From NCBI GenBank assembly GCA_022266195.1, contig WHVY01000001.1, forward strand, positions 4,030,001 to 4,094,000: a stretch of DNA of 64,000 nucleotides, read 5' to 3'. Positions 11,401 through 21,986 of this stretch are shown here, piece by piece. The notes below the pieces were generated by a model. The model saw only the letters and a list, made by a program, of their open reading frames with translations. It did no database searches and was not told where the DNA came from. Position 1 is the first letter of the stretch, and every line of letters starts with the position of its first letter. The position numbers and the translations under genes are program-made. The stretch comes from Tetranychus cinnabarinus (Eukaryota; Arthropoda; Arachnida; Trombidiformes; Tetranychidae).

Positions 11401-13044
11401 CCTTTTCCTTGGTGTCATTTTGTATTTTAGACTTCAATTAGTAAGTTTTTTGACCGTCATGCTGTAATACCTGGCCATTATATTTGGCAGAAATGATGAA
11501 TCAGGAAAATATTGCAACTAAACTGTTTGAGTGAAAATTGCAGCGATGAAAATGTTGATGAATAATGATCAGGTATTTAGAGTTGTACATTTATTAGCTT
11601 GACATTCAGCTCAATTGATTTTTAAATTGAATCTTCTATTTATCACATTACTATTAATAGTTTGTAATACTGACATAAAACATGATAAATGTACAACAAT
11701 ACTCTTTTTTGATGAAATTGGTCAAATTGATTCTCAGCCTGAATTAGCCTCTTGAATTAGACATTTGAAAATTGTGATTGTAAAATGCAATTAGCAACAA
11801 GCTTGATCATTGATCACATCTACAAGTTACTATTCATCAATACTCGTACATTGAACAACATTAAAATCTTAAACTTTAATTGATTTGCATATTTGTATGA
11901 TTTATATTGGAGTCGATTAGTTTCAATTGAGATCAATGATTATAGATGTTGATAAATATGTTTTACGTGATAAAAATGCTAATTGGTGGTCGGTTTTCAT
12001 CATATATCACTCATTATATTGCTTTCATTTCAATTTACTTCAACTTGATGCTTTCTTTATTGAATGTCCTGCTGATTTCATTGAAACCCAACTCTTGATG
12101 CTCTAATGAATCAAACTCTCTTCCTTGATTATCATCACCTTCTTCTTTCTTTATTACCTTTTTTTAAAAGAATAATGTTAACCAATTGACTGTATCTTAT
12201 TGTCAGGTTATGCCTGGTCTCCTATTGTGTTTTGTATTGCGCTACGATGCTTACAAACGATCTTTATTGACCTCCGCTGAAGCTGGTTTACCTCCTCCAA
12301 ATCATCTCAGTAAAATAACCTATTTCCATTGCTCTCTCATTGGCTATTTTTTTGGTAAGAAAATAATTTTATTGACCGATCTACAACAATGATAAAGAAA
12401 TAAAGAAATATCTACTATTTTCCTCATCAATCATCATACTTGCAATTAACTTCCAATTTTTTTTCTTCTTATTTTCTTCTTTCTTTCATTAGGTCTTTTG
12501 ACAGCAACAGTATCCTCTGAACTATCAAAAGCTGCTCAGCCCGCCTTACTTTATTTGGTTCCATTCACATTATTACCTTTGCTTACCATGGCTTATATTA
12601 AAGTACGTTAACCTGCAATTCAATTATCATATCAATATCAACCCTGTGTTACTCATTTACCAATGAAAATGAAAAGGGATAAATGAAATAGGCAGAACTG
12701 TTTCAAAAATGATTTTCTTGAAAAACTAAACATTTTAATGTTTGAAGTCATCTGAAGACAATGAAAGCTGCTATTCCAGACAAAATTAAAAACAACTTTT
12801 AAATTAAGAGTTAATTACAACAAAAAATTCATTTGCAATGCAAACTGCAAATGTCTTATTGTCTAAACTTGAAAAAATATCTTTTCATGGCTTATACCTG
12901 ATATTGTTTGATAATTAATTGAGTTATCACTGAGTTATTTCATTTTTATTCATTTCTCTTTTCTTCTTTTTTCAGGGAGACTTACGCCGAATGTGGAGTG
13001 AACCATTTAGAACTGTAAATTTGCCTAAAAACCTTGAAGTATGA
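8412..13044 (+). CDS. SPPL3: Signal peptide peptidase-like 3 (intramembrane aspartyl protease)
   Basis: Ten coding exons: 8412-8437, 9006-9083, 9193-9260, 9348-9467, 9567-9645, 9730-9842, 10025-10341, 12207-12354, 12493-12602, 12976-13044. They give 375 residues, close to human SPPL3. The first exon is only 26 nt and encodes MSKTSNYQ plus a split Trp, matching the short N-terminus of SPPL3. Multiple membrane segments follow. The YD catalytic motif (Tyr193-Asp194) is in exon 7, GLGD (Asp266) ends at the exon 7/8 junction, and the PAL motif (333-335) is in exon 9. SPPL3 is a Golgi-resident GxGD protease that cleaves type II glycosyltransferases and so controls glycosylation. Intron 7 (about 1.9 kb) is long for this window. 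All splice sites are GT-AG and the frame closes. Confidence 0.95.
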
Positions 13045-14398
13045 CACTGCAAAGGACAAAGAATTTATATTATAAAACTTCATGTTGTACAAAAATCACA
13101 CAACTATGAAAAAAGTCATCAAGCCGAAGATGTGGATGACAATTGATTGATCTCACTCCGACTCTTTTCTAATCTATTTGAGAATTGTTTCACCATAATA
13201 ATCCCAATCGTCTCAAAATCGATTCCTCTTTTTATCTTGTTTTGCTACATTCAGCCATTCTCACAGCTGATTTCTGATAAGGACGGGGCGAAAAATCAAG
13301 TTCTAGTTGATATAAGTATTCAATCTTCTCATCAATCATCTCATTCACATTGATTTGTAAAAAGGAAACCACATTTTAAATACATTGTAAATACAGAGTA
13401 TGCAGATTCCAATGTTTGGCGTTGGTCTCTTTCTCCAAGAACGTTTCAGATGAACTAGTAGTTTTTGCTGTTCTAAATGTCAACTTCATGAGAAATCAAA
13501 AGTTACTTGCACATACAATTGATAAATTGGAGTGTTTGTTTAATTGAAAACTTATGTTACGTGCAACTTTATATAAATAATATTTGTACAATCAATTGAT
13601 CTGAAAACCAAGACTTAACCCCTTTCCCAATTTTCTTTGGCTTTACTCACATCTAGATTAGATGGCTAGAAATCCAGGAACCAACGAATCGGCTTAAATT
13701 ATTTTAAAAGAAATGTAAATGCTCTTACCCGAAAGGAAGATATAATTGTCAGTTGATCTTGGAAGCATTCGAATCACCAATAAGATAATGATCTAACGCA
13801 CGGTTGATTTTTCGCTTTTTTAAATCCTTCATTGTTTTTTTTGTAATTTTAATCAAACATGTTCGAACCAAATATATTAGCTCAATGCTAATCATAGACA
13901 AAAATAAAGAATAATTATCTTTCAGATTATAATCACTTTGTGTCTGTATATTTGTTTGTATCGCAATAATGAAATTCATACAAGCCCTCATTAAGTTTCA
14001 GATTTTTGAAAAAAAAACATTTATAAAGAAAATTGATTCAACTGGTGGCTTTCGAGATAAAGGCCAGAGCCATTTTTCTAGCGATAGTAAGGCTGAGTAA
14101 ATTGGTGATTTCCGCCAGTTAAGTTTACAAGTACATCTCTATCAATATCAAACATCGTTTGATTTACAAAATTCACTGGATCAGAAAACTTACAACATAG
14201 TAAATGTATAATATTGCTACACGAATGAATTGAAACATACACTGTAGATGTCCTTGCATTCATTTTGTTTACAACTGGAAATGAATTTAGCCCATCTGTT
14301 TTCAAAAGTCAACAATATTAATAAAGAAAAAGTGACCTGAATTGACTATGGAATAAGTGAATTATAACTTTGTTATTAATAGAGAAAGTGTTTTAAAA
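13045..14398. other. SPPL3 3' flank and intergenic DNA
   Basis: Short - strand frames at 13749-13991 and 14078-14305 have no recognisable domain, signal or splice support. I treat the stretch as noncoding. Confidence 0.4.
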
Positions 14399-14734
14399 AT
14401 GACCATCACTCATAAATGTGATTCTGTTGAAAAACAAACTAAAGAATTGATCTTTTTAAATGCTGCTTTACAAAGTCAAATTGAAGAGACTAAGGTGAAT
14501 ATTGGAATAGCTAAAGCCGAAAGAAAATTCTTGCTCAATAAACTACTTTTCTATGAAAAAGAATTGTCAAATGAAGTGTTCAACAATCCCACTGGAGTTG
14601 ATATTACATCGTCTAATAGTAATAGTGGAGGAGCCAGTAAAATACTTCAACAAGCCTTGAGCCGTAAACAATCATTAGGTAAAAAATCATCAAGCTCATA
14701 TCAATCGCCAACATTCACTGATTCACAACTATAA
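14399..14734 (+). CDS. Small coiled-coil protein, INO80E/TBRG1-like zipper
   Basis: The 111-residue product starts at the ATG at 14399. Residues ~8-55 form a heptad-like helix that ends in KAERKFLLNKLLFYEKEL. This resembles the helix seen in INO80E (kFLLdrLLqYE) and TBRG1-type proteins, which sit in nuclear chromatin complexes. The C-terminal half is Ser/Asn-rich and disordered. The resemblance is short, so the assignment is tentative. The gene ends tail-to-tail with STEEP1, only about 110 bp away, and a poly(A)-like AATAAA lies at 14762-14767. Confidence 0.5.
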   Translation: MTITHKCDSVEKQTKELIFLNAALQSQIEETKVNIGIAKAERKFLLNKLLFYEKELSNEVFNNPTGVDITSSNSNSGGASKILQQALSRKQSLGKKSSSSYQSPTFTDSQL

Positions 14735-14843
14735 ATATTTTTTTTCAATGTACATAACCTTTAATAAAATGACTGCACAATCGACAGAATGAAAATGTCA
14801 TCGTTTTACATTATTGTTGAAATTTACAGATCAATTAAGGTAA

Positions 14844-15494
14844 TCAATTCCAATCGATTAAAGTTCCTTTTGGTTTACTTTTTCTACTCAGACTTGGTTC
14901 CTCTTCGGTCTCTTGTTTTCGTTTTATTTTTCCAGTACGTTCCAGTTGTTTTTCTATAATCTTAGCATTTTGAGCATAACTGTCGGCCACTTCGCGAGCC
15001 TCGATTTCTTCTTCCTCTTCGTCAACAGTTGATACAGTAACACAGCCAAATTTACCCATATCACGAGTCCTTCGTGTAACTTTTTGTTTATCTTGAGCGG
15101 CTGGAATGTGGGTTAGAATGTCCCGAGGGCGATATCTTAAAGCTCCTTGAACTACGAATAGAATTTTTGAATTCGGATTATGTTTATAAAATATCAACAA
15201 ACTACAATTTTTACAATAATATCGATATTGTTTCTCAACACCTTTGTCTCTTTCAATATAGACAATATCGTCAGTCTGTTTTTCAGCGATATGTAACTTG
15301 TAAACACGTTTATTTCCATCGATTACACGAGCATTGTCAGTTGTCCTCAATGGCAATCGATCCAAATTGTAATCCAAAATTAACGACATCTGACCACATA
15401 GACAATAATAAACATTAAGAGACTTCTCTTCGTTGTATTCCTCTTCATTTTTTGAGTCTGTACAGGCGATGCTCCTGGACACAATTTTAGGCAT
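14844..15494 (-). CDS. STEEP1: STEEP1 homologue (CXorf56 family)
   Basis: A single-exon 216-residue protein beginning MPKIVSRS. It shows the family's YYCLCGQM motif, a pair of Cys-rich segments (CKNC), the DMGKFGCVTVSTVDEEEEE stretch, REVADSYAQNAK and the C-terminal KGTLID. Length and order match human STEEP1, which promotes exit of STING from the ER. The family is far older than STING and is present widely in eukaryotes, so its ancestral job may be elsewhere (it has also been linked to the spliceosome). The gene is head-to-head with PSMB7 with 328 bp between start codons. Confidence 0.95.
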   Translation of the reverse strand: MPKIVSRSIACTDSKNEEEYNEEKSLNVYYCLCGQMSLILDYNLDRLPLRTTDNARVIDGNKRVYKLHIAEKQTDDIVYIERDKGVEKQYRYYCKNCSLLIFYKHNPNSKILFVVQGALRYRPRDILTHIPAAQDKQKVTRRTRDMGKFGCVTVSTVDEEEEEIEAREVADSYAQNAKIIEKQLERTGKIKRKQETEEEPSLSRKSKPKGTLIDWN

Positions 15495-15822
15495 AACTTA
15501 TTGACTGAGTTGACAGTAAAACAAAATAAAAGCAATTTTTGACAATCAAACAGGTGTTTTGCGATTAACAACAATGAATTTAATTTTCCTATCTCTCCTC
15601 TTATTTTTATTTAGATTTTCACCCAAATATTGTTGCTATGTTGTTAACCGTACTCGACACCAATAGATGGCTCTGTTTTTGTCGAAGTAAGAGGATAAAA
15701 CCCAACAAAGACTACAAGATTTCACAGGTTGCAGTTTGCAGTTTGAATTTAAAGTTGCTGATTCATCGCAAATTTGTTGTCTTTTTTTTCTAAATTGTTG
15801 TTTTTTCTGTCAATCTGTGATT
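15495..15822. promoter_or_regulatory. Shared bidirectional promoter region of STEEP1 and PSMB7
   Basis: 328 bp between two divergent start codons. No TATA box stands out; a T-rich stretch precedes the PSMB7 start. It must hold both promoters. Confidence 0.5.
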
Positions 15823-16804
15823 ATGAGTTCTGCTTTGTTACCTCCGTTTCCCGAGCCTGGGTTTTCATTCGAAAATGCTGAAAGGTAAGTACATCACATC
15901 TTAATTTTCATCTTCTTTTTCATCTTCTTTTCATCTTCTTTTCATCCCACAGAAATGTTTCACTTGTGAAGAAGGGTTTCAAGCCTCCTAAATTTACATC
16001 CACTGGTACAACTGTTGCTGCAGCAATCTTTGAGGGTGGAATAATTATAGGAACTGATAAACGAGCTTCCTCTGGATCTATAGTGGCAAATAAAAACACC
16101 AATAAGATCCATAAAATCAGTAATAATATTGCCTTTGGTGGTGCTGGAACTGCAGCTGATTGTGATCAGATGGAAAAGATGGTCAGGGCTCATGTCGAAT
16201 TACACAGGTTGAATTCTGGTAAACAAGTTCCGGTTTGTGTTGCTCTGACGAAAATAACTCAACATCTTTTCAGGTATTCTTGATAATCCATTTATAATAT
16301 TTGCATCCCACATTATGAGGACTCAACTAATGTTTTTTTTATGCGAACAGATACCAGGGACACCTCCAGTGTGCATTAATCGTCGGTGGTGTTGACAAAT
16401 TTGGCTATCACCTTCATCATGTTTATCCTCATGGCTCTTCATCCGAGGTGCTGTTTGAAGCGATGGGATCAGGATCATTGGCCGCCATTTCACACCTTGA
16501 GCTAAACTACAAGCAAAATATGAATTTGGATGAGGCTAAACTTTTGATTAGGAATGCAATTTTAGCAGGTGTTGAGAATGATCTTGCATCTGGTAACGGA
16601 ATCGATTTATGTATCATCACGCCGAGTGGAATGGAGCATCTGGTTGATTACGAAATACCTGTTGCTTGTACACCTCTTTCTAAACAAGGAATTTACAAAT
16701 TTCCTTTGGGTACTACTCCAATTCTTGACAGTCGTATAACTTACGAAGTCGAAGAAACCATTGTGCGGGAATTAGATCCTGATCGTTTCATGGAAACTTC
16801 ATAA
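15823..16804 (+). CDS. PSMB7: 20S proteasome subunit beta-2 (trypsin-like activity)
   Basis: Exons 15823-15884, 15953-16273 and 16351-16804 give 278 residues. The short propeptide ends at Gly39, and mature Thr40 (TTVAAA) is the catalytic nucleophile after self-processing. The active-site partners are present: Asp in GTDKR, Lys in KIHKIS, Ser in GSGSLA and Asp in GIDLC. The C-terminal tail wraps beta-3 in known structures. The region ADKN of mammals reads ANKN here. PSMB7 cleaves after basic residues inside the 20S core. Both introns are short and GT-AG. Confidence 0.97.
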
Positions 16805-17127
16805 ATGAGTAAAAAATAAAATTGTATTCTGAGTTGACATTGATAAGTTTCAAATTTATTTTATATTAAAACTATACCGTTTGCCCAGAAAAAAACACTT
16901 GATTAAACCTGCAACGATGAAAAGTATAAACTCCGCCGGTAATAGCAAATCCGCAAAACCATGTCAGTAAATCTTATGTCATTATGGTTAATTAAATTAA
17001 TAATTGCGATGGAAAAGAGCATCAATTATAAATTAACTCCCCTCCCAATTTGAATTGATTTCGAACACAAGTAGCCTTTGATAATCAAGGTGAAAAGTTA
17101 CATTGTTTAATATTGCAACAAGATTAA
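16805..17127. other. Convergent 3' region between PSMB7 and EEF1AKMT1
   Basis: Short intergenic interval with an AATAAA-type signal just after the PSMB7 stop. No gene seen. Confidence 0.5.
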
Positions 17128-17835
17128 TTACAATGAAAAGTTCGAGAAACAATTGAATTGATTTGCAAGATTATTCTTGTGTCGAGGAAAGAAAGTTGAA
17201 CTTGCTTTCAAACCGATTAAATTATCAACTAATTCACTGAGAACAGCACCGGTATTCAATATAATTTTGTCTTTAGCAAGATATTTTAAGGTTTGAGCAA
17301 CTTTAGTTAAACACTCTTCGGACAAAAATGGAGGGTCACAAACAATAATATCAAAAATAGATTCCGGGAGAGCATCTCTTACTGCTAAAGGGGTACGATA
17401 GTCATAGTAAACAAAATTGGGTCCTAAACTAGCAAAACGTTGGTCATATTCAAGGAGATAAACTTGAAAATCGTATTTTGTTGGGTCATCTTTTAACAAC
17501 TTGAGTAATTTGATGTAAAGAGTAGGGCATGAAATACAACCAACAACTCCTTTGCCATTAATAGACTTGATGACAGTTTCGGCCAAAAATGTAGTAGTTT
17601 CTTCATCGTACCAAAACTGACTCAATTCCTAGATAAATGGAAAAAATAGATTAAGTTTTTGATCGAATTATAAAGATGAGCAATTAATTTAAATATGATG
17701 AAAACAAATTACCCAGTCTTCATTGAAAGTTTCCGATTCAATTTTTTCCCTTTGCTCAGAGTAAAATTCATTGAGAGCTGCTAGAGATTCAGCTGATAAT
17801 TGAGGTACATCATCGTAATCGTTTTCATTAATCAT
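17128..17835 (-). CDS. EEF1AKMT1: eEF1A lysine methyltransferase 1 (N6AMT2 family)
   Basis: Exons 17713-17835 and 17128-17628 give 207 residues. Exon 1 carries the family start (DVPQLSAESLAALNEFYSEQ) and joins at Trp41 to ELSQFWYDEET. The catalytic motif IVCDPPFLSEECL (DPPF; DPPY in human) and the ending FFPRHKNNLANQF match human EEF1AKMT1, which methylates Lys79 of elongation factor eEF1A. The Rossmann fold of class I methyltransferases is expected between them. The assignment rests on motif order and near-equal length. Confidence 0.95.
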
Positions 17836-19063
17836 TGTTTGATGGTCAGTCCAACTAGATTAACATCACGGTAATTTATTCAATGTAATTCAAAATAAAA
17901 ACATAAACAAAAATAAAACCGCATTGTTTTCGAATGGTGAGATGAGCAACATCTGATGTGGTATCGATATTATCAGGTAATAAACAAGTGTCCGTCGACT
18001 CATTTTTCCCGGTGTAGAGCGGTAACTCACCGCCTCATCGGAATCAAATTAATTTAATGATTTAAAATTTCGTTAATCAAAATTAAAATTTATTTATTTA
18101 AATTACAATATGTACACAAACACATTCGCCTTTCCTTTTCAGCAAAGTTAAATTACTGTTTATTGTAAGTCAACAGGTGAATATTTAACTAATCTGTGAC
18201 AAAAAGTGTCACCGAGATTTTGTAATGGTGAAGTTGAAAAGCATTTAAAGTAATGTTGGTGAGAGCGAAAGGCGAAAAATGAGTTGTTTTGTGTCAATTT
18301 GGTTGAAGAATGCTGTTAAATCACAATTTGAAGCATAATCAAAGTAAACATATCAGAAATAATATTTCTTTGGGAGGGAATAAATGTAAATGTAAATTTC
18401 ATTGAGTATAAAGATTGATGGAATGAATGCATCAAATGAGATAAGATAAATGAGAAAGGGTTCGACTTTGAGGGGAATTACAGTTTAAGTTATACCTAGT
18501 AATTGATATAAGTGCTGAAAATATTCATCTTTTACCTCAAATTTTGAATTACAGGAAAAGAGGGAGAGAGCATTGATTGTTTCACTTTTCTTGTTAATAC
18601 TGTCGATTGAGACAACATATTTGTATTCATTAAAATTATAAAAAAGTTGTTTCAATTAATTTAGAGTTGATATCGATGAGAACTAAGAAAAATATTGCGA
18701 GATGAGCTGCATTTTCTATTTTCATATAACCATAATAATTTGTAATCTAAATGAGTATGTGAAATTTCAGAGATGGATGAGAAGTGAGAGAAGACGAGAA
18801 GGTGATGTGGTGAAAGGGTGATGGGGAGATCTTTTGGCATTGTATGTATTGTAGATTATCAAATCAATAAAATCTTGACACCCAAGGTTTGTTGATAGAG
18901 CCATCACATCCAGACCTCTAATAAAGGCAAGGATAATCACATTTAAAAAGATCACATTTGAATTAGATTGCTCTTGGTAAATAAAAAGCGAGTTGAGAGT
19001 GATATTAATTCACAGGATTTAGAGGTATACCTAGTTGATTTTGCATATTTTTTGTCCTTTGTA
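17836..19063. other. Intergenic DNA between EEF1AKMT1 start and DLK-type kinase 3' end
   Basis: Contains the EEF1AKMT1 promoter side and probably the kinase 3' UTR. No other gene supported. Confidence 0.4.
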
Positions 19064-20737
19064 TCAGTCATTTGGATTAGTCTCGTGACTGTGATTTGAT
19101 TTAAAAGTGTCAGGTGTATCGTTTGATTCTTTGAACCTTTCTAAACTCGTCTTTAAACTTATAATTTCCATTTTTATAATTTTCTTTAAGTCATCTGGAT
19201 TTTCAGGAGGCTCATTATCCAAGACGTGCAAGATTCGATCAACTTTTTCTGAGATACATTGATCATAATGAGCTTTACATTTTTTTATCAACGTCTCCTT
19301 TTGTCTTATTTGTTTTTCTCGCTGCTCTAGTTGAAGGTAAACTGCTTGAAGTTCAAGATAAAGATTGTTGACATTTTCCAATTTTTTCTCATATAATCGT
19401 TTCTCTTCTAAAGCTGCCTGTGTTTCCTCTTCTCTTTTACGGGTTAGATCCAATTCGTCATCACTAGAGAATGGACTTATTTGTCCTGAGACCCTTTTAA
19501 TGTGTGAAACATAAAGATCAATTTCCTCTTTCCAAGTAGCTTGCATCTGATAGAATTTTTCGTTTCCAATGCTGATTATTTCATTAGCAGCAATGTCTAA
19601 ATGATCTAAAATTTGTGCGAAAGTTGGCCGATTAGCTGGTTTTTGTTTCCAACATTGATTTAATAAAAGTTTCAACCCATCAGGACAAGTTGTTGGCACT
19701 GGTAAATGTAGACTTGTATTTCCAACTCCCCACATAATTGCTGATGAATCAACATCTTTGTAAGGAATTTCTCTAGTCAAAATTTCCCAAATAACAACTC
19801 CATAAGACCAGACATCTACTTTTTCAGAACATCTTTCGTTCCTAATCACTTCTGGAGCCATCCAAGAGACCGTCCCAGCGAAAGACATTTTCATGCTTTT
19901 ATCATCCCAGAGACGACTATTACCAAAATCTGATATTTTTAAAACATTGTTGCTGCTCATTAAAACGTTTGGTGACTTCAAGTCTCTATGGATGATTTTA
20001 CGCTGATGCAAATAATTCATCCCAGAAGCTATTTGTCGACTCCAATCAACCACAGTATTGGGAGGAATTTTGCGAATCTTAAGTATATCGTAAAGTTGAC
20101 CGTTTGGGCAATATTCCATTATGATACAATAACATCCTGGTTGTGTGCAAACTCCCTTGAAGGCAACTATATTGGGATGGTCAAGTTTTCGAAGATGTTT
20201 GATATCAGTATCTACTTTTTCACGGACCTTTTTAACAGCAACTGGTTGGCCCTCGAGTCTACCGAAAAACACTGCTCCTTGCGCACCACTGCCTATCAGT
20301 TGAAGATCTTGCATTCTTTGGATAGGAATTTCCCAATCATCAATTTTCTTGTCTTTGCTGGTACCTTTGCCAATGGCATTCATGATACAGCCGAAAAAAC
20401 CACCAAACCAGCGATTGAATGGTTTGCTGAAACCATCACTTGTTCCAGGTGAATTACAAAAATTGAACTCAGGTAATTGTTGTTTAATCATAGGTTGACC
20501 TTTGGCGATTATTCCGTTAAATGCAGGTGAAGCAACATTGAGCCGCTCAAAAACCAAAGGTTTTCGTTTAGAATCTCTAAGGGTTTCAAGACGCATATCA
20601 TCTGGAGTGTCCCTTGTTATATCAGGCATAGAACGGCTTATGCTAGGTTTCCGTGTTAAAGGCTTTTCATAAGATGATGCAGAACTAGTAACATGATTGA
20701 TATCCTGATCAGATTCACTTGGGCTAGGTTCCTCCAT
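19064..20737 (-). CDS. MAP3K12: DLK/LZK-type mixed-lineage MAP3K (wallenda homologue)
   Basis: One coding exon, 557 residues from ATG 20737. A likely acceptor (TCTAATCTTATCAG) about 40 bp upstream marks the start of the exon, so more upstream in-frame sequence is noncoding. The kinase domain (~143-390) has the IGSGAQGAVF loop, VAVKK, HRDLKSPN and DFG, with the DLK-typical FKGVCTQ and KMSFAGTVSWMAPEV. A leucine zipper region follows (~430-520), used for dimer-driven activation. Cys117 in RWFGGFFGC matches the palmitoylated cysteine of DLK that ties it to axonal vesicles. Human DLK (888 residues) has a long C-terminal tail, which is missing here. It would act upstream of JNK/p38 in axon injury signalling. 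Confidence 0.93.
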   Translation of the reverse strand: MEEPSPSESDQDINHVTSSASSYEKPLTRKPSISRSMPDITRDTPDDMRLETLRDSKRKPLVFERLNVASPAFNGIIAKGQPMIKQQLPEFNFCNSPGTSDGFSKPFNRWFGGFFGCIMNAIGKGTSKDKKIDDWEIPIQRMQDLQLIGSGAQGAVFFGRLEGQPVAVKKVREKVDTDIKHLRKLDHPNIVAFKGVCTQPGCYCIIMEYCPNGQLYDILKIRKIPPNTVVDWSRQIASGMNYLHQRKIIHRDLKSPNVLMSSNNVLKISDFGNSRLWDDKSMKMSFAGTVSWMAPEVIRNERCSEKVDVWSYGVVIWEILTREIPYKDVDSSAIMWGVGNTSLHLPVPTTCPDGLKLLLNQCWKQKPANRPTFAQILDHLDIAANEIISIGNEKFYQMQATWKEEIDLYVSHIKRVSGQISPFSSDDELDLTRKREEETQAALEEKRLYEKKLENVNNLYLELQAVYLQLEQREKQIRQKETLIKKCKAHYDQCISEKVDRILHVLDNEPPENPDDLKKIIKMEIISLKTSLERFKESNDTPDTFKSNHSHETNPND

Positions 20738-21986
20738 TTTTAAACTATTCAGTATCGTTGGCCAAATTGTTTTACCTGATAAGATTAGATTAAAAAGTGG
20801 AAACTTTATTAAAAAATGTTGCTGAAGGCAATGGAGAATTGAGGGTGAGATAAGTTTGAGTATAAGATGTAGGTAAACCAGAAGATAAAGATGACTAGCA
20901 TGAAAGAAATGGAAAAGAATGTCGAATTGCACTGAAAATTTCATTACTTGAATTTTCACATATTCAAAAAAGCAAGGAATGGGTCAAGAAAACATTGTAA
21001 TTATTTCTATAACAATTTTCCAAATCAGCAATAACTTTCAAAGAAGCAGGTTTCTCGAATATGGAAAACACTTTGATTGATCATTATTGATCGGCTTAGA
21101 ATGTTTATTGGATAACGTCAATGGTCTTTACCTGATCGTAGCTATTCTATTAAAAATTTGCCAGTAGAAAAAGTGAAAGAGAGAAATAGAAAGAGAGTAT
21201 TATGCAGTTTGACAAGATAAAAAACAGCTAGAGCTTCCTTTACAAAGACTCTCAAATTATCTTTATAAAATGGCCAAGATTCACCTAATTAGATAAGAAG
21301 AAGCTCAAAAATGAAAAGGCCCAACTAGCGATACAGAAATGTTCAAGTAAATAAATGAGATTTGGCCTAATAAGATTGATTAAAGTAAGTGAGTACAAGG
21401 GCAAAACATTCAATGCTAAGAAGGTTGATAAAATGGCAGTGAAAGAAGGAAAATTATGCTAGGAAAACAAAGCTGAAGTTAAGGTTATCATTTCCTTGTC
21501 CAAGTTATTTCATACTATACCTATGGAATGTAAATAGATGACGAAATAAGACTCATAAATTTTCCAGTCAATTAGCTAGTAATTTCTGCTAAATCACTGC
21601 CACTATAAACATGTTTGTGTTTACATACCTTTTCCAGTCTTTTAAATGTTGACACACAAATCCTTTGGTTTTCAGTTGGTCAAAACATGTGATACATATA
21701 AATGCCTTCACCGCCAAACTTTAGATCTTTTATTTTGGATAATTAATGAAAAGTACACTTCATAAACAATTAATTAATTGAAAAAATATGAAGCACTATA
21801 CAACTTATTAAAATTAAAGACAATCAATTAGCCTTAGGTCCTACAAGACAAAGACATTTTGATAACAGCTAAAATAAAATTCCGCTAGATGGTAGCTTTA
21901 CCGATAAAGTCAAGTCAACACAACTCTACAAAATTCTGTTTTGTTTTCAAATTCATCAAAATAGTATCAAAGTATCTTAAATCAGT
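20738..21986. other. Divergent 5' region of the DLK-type kinase and CDC23
   Basis: Likely holds 5' UTR exons and first intron(s) of the kinase and the CDC23 promoter. No protein-coding exon recognised. Confidence 0.4.

Noticed and set aside
13749..14305. Two short - strand frames downstream of SPPL3
   Set aside because: No recognisable family, no signal peptide, no matching splice sites.
14357..14398. Upstream extension of the small coiled-coil protein
   Set aside because: The extended frame would start at GTG; the first ATG is at 14399.
20738..20959. N-terminal extension of the DLK-type kinase with hydrophobic residues
   Set aside because: The stretch contains a good acceptor at about 20776 and pyrimidine-rich sequence, so it is probably intron and 5' UTR.
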